A stretch of 64,000 bases of DNA from Heterocephalus glaber (Eukaryota > Chordata > Mammalia > Rodentia > Bathyergidae), in contig NW_004624865.1 of assembly GCF_000247695.1 (NCBI RefSeq), positions 3,231,497 through 3,295,496 of the forward strand, given 5' to 3'. A program made the position numbers and the translations under genes. Numbering within the stretch: the stretch's first letter is position 1; every line of letters starts with the position of its first letter. This document shows, piece after piece, positions 33,460 to 45,075 of this stretch. The notes beneath the pieces are model-generated. The model was not told where the DNA came from and ran no database searches. It was given only the letters and a program-made list of their open reading frames with translations.

Positions 33460-34112
33460 GCTACTCATCATTTGACAATATCGTATTGCTGATGGCAATG
33501 ATAGTTCTGATATTTAAGTTACCAATACAATACATAGACATCAATTTGAACTTTTAGCGGATAGAGCTCAAATATGCCAGTCTTGAAACTCCTTCTGATG
33601 GAAGTAAAAACGCTGACGATTGTTTCATATGATCACATACATGCACACACATGATGAAGAATCCAAGTAGTGGGAAACCACTGCTTTGTCTTTTGCACCC
33701 GAGTTTCATATGAATTCCATTGGTTTCATATTAATGCGAAACCATGGGTGTCCTTCCATCCCTCTCCACACCATTCTGTCTCTTTTCCAAGAAAGTTCTC
33801 ATCACCCTCTGATTACTAAGGGCTGCCATCTCCATGGCATTCTGAGTACTGGAAGCTGAATTTAGAGATAAGCAATGATGATGTTGGTGATGATTTATAA
33901 CTTCATTCCATCCCAGATATTAGGAAATCATCTCAGCTCTCAATATCACATTTCCTCACTTTCACTTATTAGACAGTCTGTAACTCTCATTGTATGTTGT
34001 TTTTATTGAAATTAAAGACAAGCCTCCCCATATACAGACAAAGTAGTCTGGTTTGCATTTACTAATTTTAATGCTGTCTTCAATTGAGAGTCTAGCCATA
34101 TATCTAATTGTT
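33460..34112. other. unique sequence
   Basis: No repeat or exon-like signal was recognised. Confidence 0.4.
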
Positions 34113-34227
34113 TATTGCCTATACTTCTTCTTTTCTTTTGGTACTGGGGATTGAACTCAGGCCCTTCCGCTTGCGAGGCAGACCCTGGAACCACTGAGCT
34201 AAATCCCCGGTCCTATTGCCTATACTT
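34113..34227 (-). mobile_element. ID SINE with exact 14-bp target duplication
   Basis: Exact copies of tattgcctatactt flank it (34113-34126 and 34214-34227). The inverted ID body runs ggtactggggattgaactc ... aaccactgagctaaatccccgg (34139-34211). Its A-rich tail appears as cttcttttctttt at 34127-34139, so the tail already contains G interruptions. Confidence 0.92.
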
Positions 34228-35244
34228 TTCAAATTTATTTTGAATGATACATAAAAACAAATTTTACGTATTTATGAGACATTGTATGATGCTTTATTAT
34301 GTATATACATGTATGATCCTTAAATCGGGTTAAAATTCTTAATTATAATTTTTCTTAAATTTAAACATTTTCATTGTTGCTACATAGATTCTTTAGTACA
34401 GCAATTCACTTTTTAAATGTGTATTGCTGCTTTTTCTCAAAATCTTAACTGTTCAGATTCTCCTGTATTTGCCTTCCAAAGACTACACTTGTAAGTAGAA
34501 AGTTATTTTGTAAACAAACATTAAGAAATACAATTTATCCTGCATGATACAGATAAAGTTGGATTCTCGTGGTGATGTTTAGAAGGCCACACATACACAA
34601 TTGAAGCTGCACTGTTTAGAGTCTTGTCTGAACAAATGATTAATGACAAAATAGAGCACAAATAAAAATATTACCAAAGTAGAACTGAGTTTTATTGGTC
34701 ACTGCTCAAAGAGATAATTGTATTCTGCTGGCTCAAATCTCATATTGCCAAGGTCATTTCCTAGGAAAGCTCATTTCTTGACTCTGTTTGGATACGGTGG
34801 GTGCTGGGTATCTCCACTCTGTGGACCTCAGGGTCACTATGACCCCTAGAGAGGCCCAGTGGTGTCCTTCTGATAGAAAGCCTATTTTTTAAGAGCCAGA
34901 GGAAAAGATCACTCCGATCTCTTGGAAAGAGAGCAAACCTGTGAGGTGGCAGAGATGAAAATCTGTCACCCTAAATGACATCAGCTGTCTATCTGCAGGT
35001 GCCTCAGCCTCCTCTGGGTGGAGACCGCATCTTCTTCCCTGTCATATTCGCAGCTCCTGGAACCGGTACATAAAAGGAACCTAATAAACATGTGTGGGTG
35101 GATGACAAAAGCATTTCCCAGGTAAATACAACATAAAGAATATTGTGTGGTGGTATAGGTTGAATATATTTAAAAACAAAAAATGAGGGAAATTTCAGGA
35201 GCACTACATTAATAATTTGAAAATTTACATTTCTGTAGATTGGT
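34228..35244. other. AT-rich then unique sequence
   Basis: 34230-34700 is AT-rich. 34740-35040 is more balanced. No element was recognised. Confidence 0.4.
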
Positions 35245-35447
35245 TAGGAGCTGTGCGTAGGGGTGTATGCCTATAATTCCCAGCATTCTAGAAGGCTGAG
35301 GCAGGAGGATTGCAAGTTCCAGGTCAGCCTGGGCAACTTAGCAACATAGTGAGACAGTGTCTCAAACTTTAAAAAGAAAAAAAAAAGGCTAAGGATGTAG
35401 CTCAGTGTGAAGACCTTGAGTTAGTCCCCTCTACCCCCACAAGTGCT
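35245..35447 (+). mobile_element. B1-dID dimeric SINE
   Basis: The B1 half (gagctgtgcgtaggggtgtatgcctataattcc ... aggctgaggcaggagg ... gcctgggcaacttagc) ends in a tgtctcaaac-type terminus and A-rich linker (35362-35387). A decayed ID half follows (ggctaaggatgtagctcag ... ccttgagttagtcccc). Confidence 0.88.
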
Positions 35448-35899
35448 GTCCTCATCTGCAGGAATCAGAATAGGTCAATAATTTTTCCTAGAGCCATTTA
35501 TAGCTAAATGGATGTGCCTTGAGGCCATACTCTTAAGTGAAATAGATCAGTATTTTTAAATGTCACAGAACTAGATCATGCCTTGAGTATTTAGTGAAAT
35601 GTGTGGACTGTGCCTTCAGAGAAAGAATGTATCACACCCAAAAATTTGCAGTGATTTTCAGAGGTCCTGAGAGCCCTCAGGTCATCAAACCAAAAGTTTC
35701 TCAAACTCTAAACTTTCTTAGTCTATGACTCAAGAATTGTTATTATGTTCTCTCTCCTTCATTAATCCTTAGGGCTGGCAGTGGTAGATAAAATAGTCAT
35801 ACGGACCAATTTGGAAATTTGTCAAAATTTTAACAGACTATTAATAGTGGAGATTAAATTTGCATCAGCCCTTTTTGACTCACTCTACAAAATCATTTT
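35448..35899. other. unique sequence with possible L1 trace
   Basis: The phrase gctaaatggatgtgccttgag ... cttaagtgaaatagatcag at 35500-35553 recalls an L1 ORF2 end in sense orientation. It is short and eroded. Nothing else was recognised. Confidence 0.35.
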
Positions 35900-36066
35900 T
35901 CAGTTGGATGTGGTGGCACATGCCTGTAATCCAGCACTCTGGGAGGCTGAGGCAGGAGGATCACAAATTCATGCCCAACATCGCCAAATTAGCAAGACCC
36001 TGTCTCACAATAGAAAAGAAAAAACAGCTGAGGGTAAAGCTGAGAGTGAAGACCTTAGGTCCCACT
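35900..36066 (+). mobile_element. B1-dID dimeric SINE
   Basis: A well-preserved B1 start (ttggatgtggtggcacatgcctgtaatcc ... gggaggctgaggcaggagg) ends ccctgtctcac. A short purine linker and a rudimentary ID half follow (cagctgagggtaaagctgag ... ccttaggtccc). The middle of the B1 has a small deletion. Confidence 0.85.
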
Positions 36067-36103
36067 AAAGAAAACATCATTTCTTTATAATATTCCATGT
36101 ACT

Positions 36104-36570
36104 CTTTATGGCTTGTACCTAGATGTCCCCCTAAAGTGTCATGCAATCAGAGGTGGGGCTCTTCAGAGGAGGCTGCATCTAGGATGTGTGATGCTGGGAT
36201 TGAGGGTGTCTGATTACTACATTAGTCCACTTCAGGTCGGAATAGTTCTGGGTGTGGATAATGGGAAGGCCCACCCTGGATGTGAGTGACACCACCCAAA
36301 GGATGGGTGGCTTAGAAGGGTTAAAGAGGGAGGCAGGCTGCTTCTGCTGCTGCTGCTTCCTCAATACTTTGCTGCTTTGCTGCCCTCCTGCCCTCTGCTC
36401 ACCATGAACTGCTTCTCCTCTGTGATTTCCCTCTGCCATGCTGCCTTGCCTTGGGGCCAGCTGATTCTGAACTGAAACCTCTATAAACTGTGAGCCAAAA
36501 TAAACTTTTTTCTCCTTTAACTTTGAGTGTTGGGAATTTTGTCTCAGCAACAAGAAAAATAACTAAGTAA
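36104..36570 (+). mobile_element. solo MaLR-type LTR
   Basis: It begins ttatggcttgtacctagatgtccccc, like the LTR at 4916. It ends gagccaaaataaac ... ctttgagtgttgggaattttgtctcagcaac ... ataactaag. A short tgctgctgctgct stretch lies at 36342-36356. The exact ends and target duplication are not resolved. Compared with the 4.9-kb copy it contains about 110 bp more in the middle. Confidence 0.75.
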
Positions 36571-36704
36571 CTTATTACATGCTTCCACAGCATGCTCCAT
36601 ATGGCATGACTAACATGTCAGAGCAAAAACAAAATCTATCATGGCAAGAATCTTTTCCATTGGTTTTACTATTTTTTAATCATGTGTGAAATACACAAAC
36701 ACTG

Positions 36705-37215
36705 TTTTAGTTAAATAGTGCTAAACAAAGCACTTCAAACCTTAATGGCTTAAGACAATGCATATTTATTTTCTCAAAGTTTCTCCAACTCAGAGGTCCA
36801 GGAATGACTTGTCTGAATCCTCTGCAACCCATGAGGTGTCCTTGGGGCCACTGTTCCTTCAAGGTTCAATAGAGGTAGGATCTGCTTCCAAACTCACTCG
36901 ATGGTTATGGGCAGATTCTGTTCCTTAGGACTAAGACCCTGTGGGCCTCAATTCCAGGCTTGCTATTGCACCGAAGTTTCTGGCCAGGTCGATCTCTTCA
37001 ACAGAACTGACATGGCAAAGCACCCAGGGACAGAAAGTAAAATAAAACCACAGTCTTTTACAGCCTAGCCCTAGAAGAGTCTGCCCGTCAGTTTTCCATA
37101 CTGTTTTCATTAAAACGAGATATTATGTTTGTTATGGTCAGCCTGCCCAAGAGTGTGGACAGGAGGAGGTAGGGATGATTGGGAACTGTATCAAAGAACC
37201 CACCACAATGTGCTC
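36705..37215 (-). mobile_element. old MLT1-like LTR, antisense
   Basis: The opening agtgctaaacaaagcacttcaaaccttaatggcttaag is the reverse complement of an old MLT1-type 3' end. Further matches include ttctccaactcagaggtccagg and a ccttggggccactg-like block. The remainder is eroded. Confidence 0.55.
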
Positions 37216-38969
37216 ACATTACACTGACTTCTTAAACTCGAATCTTACACGTAGACCTTCTTGATGGATGAGCACATGTGGTGTTTCAGAGGATGTGTTT
37301 ATTTAGTTTTCCAAAAAGCATACCATATTTGCCAGACCCCATGCTAAGAATACAGACATTGACGTCTTACTCTTTGTTCTCAAGGGGCTCAGTTTCTGTG
37401 TCAGGAGCAAATGTGTAAACAAGCTGTGAGCGAGGCTGTACTAGGAAGAACAGAGAGCAGTAGCCCTGAGCTACACCAGCACATCGCCTTGTCGGGACTC
37501 CTCTCTGTGCTTAACCTGCAATTAGCCAGGCAGCAATAGCCTTTGTGTGTTTAAAATTTGTTTATTCAGTCAACGAATCACCAATCACTCTTCACTCTGT
37601 TGTAGTGATAGCGAGAAAGCAATATAAGAATGAGTGAGAATCATTTCAGAACTGTGGTACAAGACTGGACAGTTGGTGCATAAAAAGGACTGATTGTATC
37701 TATGTTGGTGAGAATAAGAAATGATCCACTGGGAGATGGAGTTCAAGAGTCTCAAAAGTCAATATCTGGTGTGATTTTATGTCTATGAGTAGAGGAACCC
37801 ATCAGCAAGGCAAAAAATTCATCAGAAGAAGCAGGTTTAGTTGTCCTATGAAATGTTTTCTTAATATTGCATGAGTTGCCATTCAGTTGAAGAAAGTAAA
37901 ATCCACACTGTGTACTCCTTCAAAAACTGATTTAATAAAGATAATTAGCTGCTTATAAAATTCCTAGAAGGGTTCCAGAAGGGTGCTGTGAGCTGAGTTA
38001 CTGTAAGACATCTTTCTACACCAGAAAAATAAATGTCCTTTACCTGGCATCCCTCGAAATAGCAAACATTACCAGATTTTCATTGGTTTCATCTCTGTAA
38101 CCATAGTTTTAATGACATCTGGGAAATACCATCTTTTGTTCCTCCAACTGCACTAAAACAAATTAGGCTGAAAGGAGCTATTTCTTAGGTTTGGTCACAA
38201 TTTAATTTAGAATATTTAATTTGAAGTGCCTGTGGAACATGCTGGTGGAAAAGCCCAGTGCATGTGGTATACACAAGTCTGAGGTTCAGGGACAGTTTAG
38301 AAATAAAAGATCTGTTGGTAGTTGAAATGAGCAACGTGCACCACCCAAAGAAAGTGTGAAAACAATAGAAAGCTCCCCAATAATTCATTTGGGACTTGTA
38401 TGCTCATTTTTTAGGAAGAAGTAAGAATACTAAAAACTCAAAGTTGTCAGGCCCCAATCAGGACATTTTTTCAAGTACTTCTAGTATTTCAATTTGACTG
38501 GTACTATGTGGCTAAAATAATGAATGACTGCATTGAACTATTTATCTGTGAAATCCACCCCTACCCTTGATGGATACAGCTCTGTGAGATTTCTATGCTA
38601 GATTCAGCCAAAATCATCCTCCACCTACCATTTCCTACCATTTCTTGGTACCATGGAGTTTCTCAGAATATTTGTGCCAATTTTCTTTAAGATCTACCAA
38701 ATTTTGAAGGCCGTTGGTACAAGTGGGAGGCTCCTGTCTGGATCACAGCCATGGTCACTTTAAAAACTCAGTGAAAATCTTTTGTGAAGATGTCAAGATT
38801 CTAGAGGATTCTATTTTCCAGAATTCTGTGAGTTCTTGCTACTTTGGAGAGATTCATGAAATTTGGGGACCACCACCCTGTCTTTTCCATCTCCTCCTCC
38901 TCATTCCCACTCAAGGTAATTCTAGAGTATAGTAAAACCAACTATTTCTTTTATCTGTAATATTTTATT
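37216..38969. other. mostly unique sequence, one weak ancient repeat
   Basis: At 37290-37400, catatttgccagaccccatgctaag ... ctcaaggggctcag resembles the same ancient repeat type as 27185-27295. Elsewhere a taccatttcc/taccatttct tandem lies at 38628-38645. No gene was recognised. Confidence 0.35.
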
Positions 38970-39260
38970 CATTAGAGGGACTGTGCTAGGTTCTTCATTT
39001 GCTCATTTTGTTTAATACCCAACAGGATGGTGACCGTTATTGTATTTTTTTTTTGGTACTGGGGTTCGAACTTGGGTCCTTGAGCTTGCAAGGCAGGTGG
39101 TAGAACCACTGAGCTAAGTCCCTGGCCCTGGGACTGCTATTATAGACATTATTTTCTTTTTATCATAGTGGAGAAAACTGACACACAGAGAAATTAATAA
39201 AATGTTCTTAGGTTAACCAATTTCCTCCACTTGTGCTTTTATGACATAGCGGATTGAAAA
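38970..39260 (+). repeat. MIR SINE split by an ID insertion
   Basis: The first half (gggactgtgctagg ... gctcattttgtttaatacccaac) lies at 38970-39044. The second half (attattttctttttatcatagtggag ... acacagagaaattaat) is at about 39145-39240. The pieces are collinear with MIR and are separated only by the ID at 39045-39131. Confidence 0.7.
39032..39144 (-). mobile_element. ID SINE nested in a MIR
   Basis: The inverted ID has a T10 tail (39045-39054), then ggtactggggttcgaac ... aaccactgagctaagtccctggcc. Flanks gaccgttattgta (39032-39044) and gactgctattata (39132-39144) agree at 10 of 13 positions. It is an eroded target duplication made of MIR sequence. Confidence 0.88.
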
Positions 39261-40375
39261 GCAAGGTACAGTGGTAAGCTAAGATCTTTTTGATCTGCCT
39301 TGTTGCTTAGTGAAATGATACAATCAGGTTGAGGATCCAACATGGATTCCTATGATGCTCTAAGTCTGTATTTTGTTTTGCTTTATCTTTTTCAGGTGAG
39401 AAAATAGCTCCAACCGTGCATACATCTATAAATCTCTTCTGAAAATGCAAGCAATTTAATAAGTGCAAGGGGATTCACTTATTAAAACAGTTAGGATGTT
39501 ATTTAGGAAATGTGGGTTGTTTTCTGGCATTTCTAGAGATAGGCTGCATGTATTGACTTTAAAATTATGGTCATTTCAAGAGACCTTGAATGCGGCCACT
39601 TTGACTTAGGTCCTGTTAGTGTTGTTCGTTTTGCAGATAAGAGCCTTGTGATCTAGAAGGATGAAATGATGACGTGCCTTTCCCAAAGCCCTAGAGAGAA
39701 TGAAGTAAATGAAAATGTACCAAAATTCAGACCCCATGGAACCTTATATCTAAACTCATGCCTCATTCCCAATCCCTACCAACTTGGGCTTTTTCTTCCT
39801 TCCTAGAAGATGTGACCCTTCTGGGAAGACTGTCACCCTCAGGTAAGCATTGGATCAACTGGCCAAAGCCTGGTTGGCATTGACAGTTAAATGGGGGCCT
39901 TGGCTCTTTCTTAGAGACCAGAGTTTCTGGGAGGAGACTCATTTTCCTACTCATTTTCTTGTATCATGTGCTTCCTTTATCAAGTGGGACATTAGACCAT
40001 TTGGAACTTTTGCTTGCACATATTGGGTCCATGTGTGCAGAAATAACCCTACTTCAAATATGCATGTACATTGAGGAACTGGCTCATCTCTTTCAGAAGT
40101 TGGAAGTGGATATGTCACCTAAGCTAATCACAATGCTTCTGTATTTGTGTTTGGAATTCAAGGAACTTCTATCCATCGGATTAGAGTCAAGTTCATATAA
40201 CTTGCCTGATAAAGTAGGAAACTAACATGTCTGGTAAATTTAGAAATTTTTGTCATGGAAAGTATTCTTCATTTACTTTAAAATGTGTATGAAGAGATAA
40301 TGAATGAGTCAAGGTCTGAAGTTCTGTTTTGCTTGATGACTATAGCAATCATACCCTGCTATAGATCAGTAGCAC
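39261..40375. other. unique sequence
   Basis: Frames at 39850-40225 overlap one another and antisense frames without recognisable domains. No repeat was recognised. Confidence 0.4.
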
Positions 40376-40702
40376 TGAAAGCTTATACCCCCCACCACCC
40401 CAATTTGTATGTTGAAACCCTAATGCCAATGCTATTAAGAGGCAGAGACACTTAAAAATGTGAATGGATGCATGAAATTAAGGCCTTTATATAAGATGGA
40501 GCCAGAAATTCAGCTAAATCTCTTTCCACCATACAAAGATACACAAGCCAAGTCTCTGTAAATAGAAAAAGGGCACTCATCAAGATCCCAACCAGACTGG
40601 CTGCCTGATCTTGGACATGAGCCCTCCAGAACTGTGAGAAACAAATCTTTGCTGTTTAAGACCCCACTCTGAAGATACATTGGAGCAGCCCAAGCTGAGA
40701 CA
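40376..40702 (+). mobile_element. MLT1-type MaLR LTR, sense
   Basis: It starts tgaaagcttataccccccacc and includes ttgtatgttgaaaccctaatgcc and gatcttggacatgagccctcc. The diagnostic 3' end agaactgtgagaaacaaatctttgctgtttaag ... gcagcccaagctgagaca follows. About 327 bp with no internal region. Confidence 0.8.
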
Positions 40703-41949
40703 AGAATTTATCTAACATTTTTTTCACCTCATAGTGTTTGTTCGTGCTTTACATGTACCCTGTGTTGGGTCTCAGTAGTAAAATACCAATCTTTTCAGGA
40801 AGAATATGCCAGAATTTGTTCTCTGTAATCTCCAAGAAGTATCTATCCAAAGCCAACCATTTTTATACCGCACGTGAGCTAAATATCTCTTTGTTTTTGT
40901 TGATTAGCTACCATGTCCAAGCTTTCTATCTCCAAGGAGCCCATATTTTCACGGAGGATACATGCATAGATTTGACTGATTGCACAAGTTACAGTCAAGA
41001 TATACAGCGCCACTGGTGTTCCTGGAGCTTCTAGGGTTCTTGCCCTGTTAGCTCAGAGAAGAGGCCTCCGGCAGCCACCTTGGCCGATGAGGAAACTGAG
41101 GATCAAAGTTAACTACCCAGCATCCCATAAGCGGGTAACACAGCATTCACGGGCTGCCAGCTGTGACATCTTCGGCCACGCTCCCCAGCCCTCTTTTCAG
41201 CGCTTGGAAACAGGGAGTGCTGAGAGCAGGAGGTGTGCACCAGAGCAGAAGAAATGCAGGTTTCCTGGGCAGGATGGGTGGTATAGCTAGGAAGTCTGCC
41301 CTGCCTTTATGTTCTAAGGTCTTCATTCTCCTACCAGCAAGAGAGGGAGAGCTGTTAAGAATGTCTGCTGTTACCCAACTCCCATACCCTAATGAGGAAA
41401 ACAACCCGCCCCCTCTCTCCCTGGGGCTTCAACTCAGCCTTTCTGCTTATTAGGTTTGTTTTAAATTTATTTTTAAACAACTTTGCCTGTAGCGGGTTTT
41501 CCTCTCAGAAAGAGAGTCAAACACCAGGAAAATTGGTCCTCATTTTTCACCTGAAGATTTTATTAGCCTCTCTGCTTTCATCCAGCCTGACACTTTGCTG
41601 TGTTTTCTTCTCCTGACTGAGCCTCTTATTTGATCTACAGCTGGTAAACTAATGAAATAAGCTTGGCCCTTGCTGTTCTGTGGTCAAGTGTGCGGGTGCC
41701 TTGCCGAGGGTCCCTGGATTTGCTACTTGTCTCAATTCTTCAAATTGAAGCCTGCTCCCCTCCACCTTCAAAGTGTAAGGGAGGCACTGATTGTTTCACT
41801 CCTTCCACAGAGTAGTACTGAGCATCTTTCCTGATATCAAGATTTCCTTTAGAGGTTATAGATATAATATTAATAGAACCAAGAAGAAAGGAAGTGACAA
41901 TGAATATAATACAGAGAAACACTGTAGTGTGCAGATGATGCCATTAAGT
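40703..41949. other. mostly unique sequence with a MIR trace
   Basis: At 41085-41160, gccgatgaggaaactgaggatcaaagttaac ... gcgggtaacacagc is a clear MIR core in sense orientation. Overlapping short frames at 41087-41453 run on both strands and are not credible genes. The stretch 41040-41300 is among the more GC-rich of the window but is not a CpG island. Confidence 0.45.
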
Positions 41950-42280
41950 TCTGCAGAAGGTAGGAAGGAAATGTGCCTGGAAAAAGTATTGTTCTTGGAG
42001 AGATGGAATCTGAGCTACAGTTTTGGAGGATAAGAGATGAGTCAGATGGATGGTAGGGAGAAAATAAGTCTTCGGAGTCAAGGAGAAAAGGATGTGCAAA
42101 TGTACAGAAGCAAGAAGATGCTGGCAGGGCGAGAGGTACCACTGCTGGGGGGAAGACAAGCAGGGCTAGCAGACTGAGGAGAAGCAACCCGGAAAGATAA
42201 GGGCTGGGCAAAAGAGCAGGCTGAGCAGGGGGCTTCCTCCTGAAGGCCAACAGATCTAATCTTGGGGTCCACGTGCTGTT
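41950..42280 (+). repeat. old mammalian repeat, family uncertain
   Basis: The order ggagagatggaatctgagctac ... gaggataagagatgagtcagatgg ... ggatgtgcaaatgtacagaagcaagaagatgctgg follows a widespread ancient LINE-like repeat. Antisense frames of 70-138 codons here (for example 41870-42286) are shadows of its composition. Confidence 0.35.
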
Positions 42281-43374
42281 CAGCACCCATAAGCTACCTA
42301 AAATGTCCTACAAATAAATGTATGCAAACTTGGGAATAGGGAGAGAAAAGAAGATGAAAATGCAAAACTGTGTTTTGATGAGCTTTGGGAAGACATTCTT
42401 TACCCGAATATTCTGAGGCCGTTTCTGTAGGCGACAATGTGCCATTGTGAACTATTAGATGCAGTGGGAATGACCAAGTCAGTGCTTCAAATTCTTCACT
42501 TTCAATTAAGCCCCTTGCTTCCTATGACATTAACAAAAATAAATGCAAGTGTTGCTCTTAATGTGGTTACAGAAATACTCTTTGTGATAAGCTCCAAGAA
42601 TTTAAGGGTTTTTGACCAGATATGTGGGCTCATTCACTTTAGGCAGCTTCTCTGTTTGCTTCAAAAATTGGTAATCTAGGAGGTCTTGAAAAAGGTATTA
42701 TTTGAAAACAAAGTACCCATTTGCAAATGTGTACGGGAAGCGTGCCATTTCAGGGAAGTGTGGGTCACCAGTGACTCCGGTCTATGGGCCGTGGCCCTGA
42801 CTAGAACACTGAATGACTGACGTACTCACTGGCGTTGGGATCAGCGTTTCCATATTCATATCTTCTATGTGGGTTTCAAACAAATGCTCATTTTTTTCAT
42901 CGAGGGAAAAGGCAATATCTAGAAGCCCCATTGGGAGCTCATGCAAGGGGTTTAGCTAGGGCTTGAACTTTGAGCTTTTTCTCCTAAGTCCACACTGTGT
43001 CCATGATGCAAATTCTCCACAATGGGGAAAATGGGAGGCACATTAGGAATAATTACAGATTTGGTCATGAAATAAACATTATCTATTTTTGATGTATAAG
43101 TGACCCAGGATATCCAACAGAGCCTCTCTTATGTCAGAGAGAAAGCTAGGACTATGAGGAGAGCCAAGATGGGAAGAGGGTAGAAATTGGCAATTTAGAC
43201 TTGAAAGACCAATTCCAGAACCAATTACAATCTCCTGTATTAAATGGACTTGAAGTCTAGGAGTTCTTTAGCAGTGTGAGAAGTTACATTGCAGATAAAT
43301 ACACAAGTTTGACTAAGCAAGGCAATGCCCAAAGCAACTTAATTAAGACGTATTAAATTCCAGCGGTTTTTCTA
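42281..43374. other. unique sequence
   Basis: No repeat was recognised. An 80-codon frame (42437-42679) has no domain. Confidence 0.4.
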
Positions 43375-43500
43375 GGCAGGCTCTCACTTAAGCTTCACAA
43401 CAATCCCACGAAACTATTAAGTTATGCCTCAATTTAGAGAAAGGCCCCGATTTGGTAAGGGACTTGGTCATGTTAGTTGTGAACTTGGATTCTGTGTATG
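43375..43500 (+). repeat. MIR SINE fragment
   Basis: The MIR order is seen: ggctctcacttaagcttcacaacaatcccacgaaac ... cctcaatttagagaaaggccccg ... gtaagggacttggtcatg ... gtgaacttggattctg. Confidence 0.65.
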
Positions 43501-43509
43501 AGTGTGGCA

Positions 43510-43830
43510 AAGATAACTGCTATTAGTGAAAATCCCCAAATCTCAATGACTTCCCCCAATAGATACTTTCTCCCTCATGCACAGGTCAGTGTGGGTGTTC
43601 CTGCTCCGAGAATCTTCATCTTTTTCCTTGTGGGATTTAGTGCTTTCTAACTCATAGTTGAACCATTCAAGCCTGTGGTTTTCCCTGCTTCTGGCCAGGG
43701 AAAGTGGAGAAGGCATTGTCATCTTTCAATATTCCAATGACAACAGCTGTCACGTGATCTTTCCTAGAGATGCCCACTTCTGAGAAAGGACTGTATGCTA
43801 CAGAAGAGTAATTCAGCAGCTGTGTCTGTA
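43510..43830 (-). repeat. ancient LTR-like repeat, antisense
   Basis: The pattern aaatctcaatgacttcccccaatagatactttctccctcatgcacaggtcagtg recalls the reverse complement of old MaLR-like or MER-type repeats. Subfamily is not resolved. Confidence 0.35.
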
Positions 43831-44686
43831 AGAGATTTTGATTGTGTCTGATTACACTTAGTGGTATTCAACCCAAACATGCAAATGCCCCTGTTTTATA
43901 ATAAATAGGCAATTTTTTTCACCATGTGGAAATAAAACTCTTAAATTACATTACCTAATTGTGTAAAAGTTTTCAAAAGTTAAATAGAATTTTTATATGA
44001 CATAAAGGAGAAATACATTTTAAGAAGTCATGAATGTAATATGTACATGAACCCACTGCCCACAATGAATATGTTCATTATGTGTTGCAAATAGGCACAA
44101 ATGAAAAAAAAAAGGAAAGATAACACACATGCACATACTAAAAGAAGTCATGGTAAAAGAATAGATATTTCTAAGATGTAAGTATTGAGAAACAACTATC
44201 CTAAAAATAAAATGTCTCTGATACTTGATTATATGTGTAACATCACGCTACATGTGACAACTACAGTCTCATTCCGGTGTTTTATATTAAAATTTCAAAT
44301 TTCATTAGTACAGATGCTTTTGCTTACATGATTTTCCGGTATAGTAAACAAGTCTTAATGGTGTTCTGAAGAAAAGCATTTATAATCTCTTAATATATAT
44401 CAGAAATGCATTCATCTATTGTATAACCAGGAAAATGTTACTTTGTTCTTAAATGTAAAATGGTGGTGGGTTTTTATGCTTCAGTAATAGTAAGGAGTAG
44501 CCATTCCTTTGTTTTCTACCCTACATGAAGGTTGGGAACAGGGAGCTCATGTTCACCTCTCAAGAGTGGACTTCATATTATAAGGACATCTGAGAACTCA
44601 ACCATGTTCTCGGCCCATGAAATTCAAATCACATCTTCCAAACAGCTATGACAATATATTCTCCAAAATTTACAAAATGTCACCTG
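43831..44686. other. AT-rich unique sequence
   Basis: No element was recognised. A possible short A-rich retroposon tail (A11) lies at 44104-44114 without an identifiable body. Confidence 0.4.
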
Positions 44687-44803
44687 GAAACTGATATCCT
44701 GGGCCTGGGATTTAGCACAGTGTTTCCAGCACCTGCCTCACAAGTGCAAGGTCCCAAGTTTGATCCCCAGTACCAAAAAAAAAAAAGAAAGAAACTGATA
44801 TCC
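44687..44803 (+). mobile_element. ID SINE with exact 13-bp target duplication
   Basis: Exact copies of gaaactgatatcc flank it (44687-44699 and 44791-44803). The body gggcctgggatttagcacag ... cctgcctcacaagtgcaagg ... gtttgatccccagtacc is followed by A12 and a GAAA tail. The anticodon-loop region shares the cagcacctgcctcac wording with the 14.8-kb copy, marking one ID subfamily. Confidence 0.93.
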
Positions 44804-44817
44804 CCATATCAACAACC

Positions 44818-44848
44818 ACACAGACACACACACACACACACACACACA
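44818..44848 (+). repeat. (CA)n microsatellite
   Basis: About 12 CA units follow the ID 3' flank at a distance of only 15 bp. Confidence 0.9.
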
Positions 44849-44904
44849 GTAAGTCATACTATCTCCATTAATTTAAATTTTTAATTGTTTAGTTTTGAAA
44901 AAGG

Positions 44905-45075
44905 AGACAGGCATGCTGGTGCACACCTGTAAAACCTGCAACCTGGAAGGCCAAGGGAGGAGAACCCGACCTGGTCACTAGGTGAGACTCCAGCTCGGAA
45001 AAAAACAGAAAAAAAAATCAAGGTTGGGAACACAGCTCAGGGTGGAGGCCCTGAGTTCAATCCCCAGTAGTGCCA
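44905..45075 (+). mobile_element. B1-dID dimeric SINE
   Basis: The B1 half (acaggcatgctggtgcacacctgtaa ... gaaggccaagggaggagaacc) has an A-rich linker (44999-45018). The ID half follows (ggttgggaacacagctcagg ... ccctgagttcaatccccagtag). Confidence 0.82.

Noticed and set aside
41040..41300. Possible CpG island or promoter
   Set aside because: It is moderately GC-rich, but CpG dinucleotides are scattered and few, and no initiator or first-exon structure is evident.
41870..42286. 138-codon minus-strand frame
   Set aside because: It lies antisense to a purine-rich old repeat and is a leucine/serine/proline-rich shadow.
44700..44775. Possible tRNA gene (A- and B-box-like motifs)
   Set aside because: It is an ID SINE, with a poly(A) tail and target duplication. 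It cannot fold as a functional tRNA.
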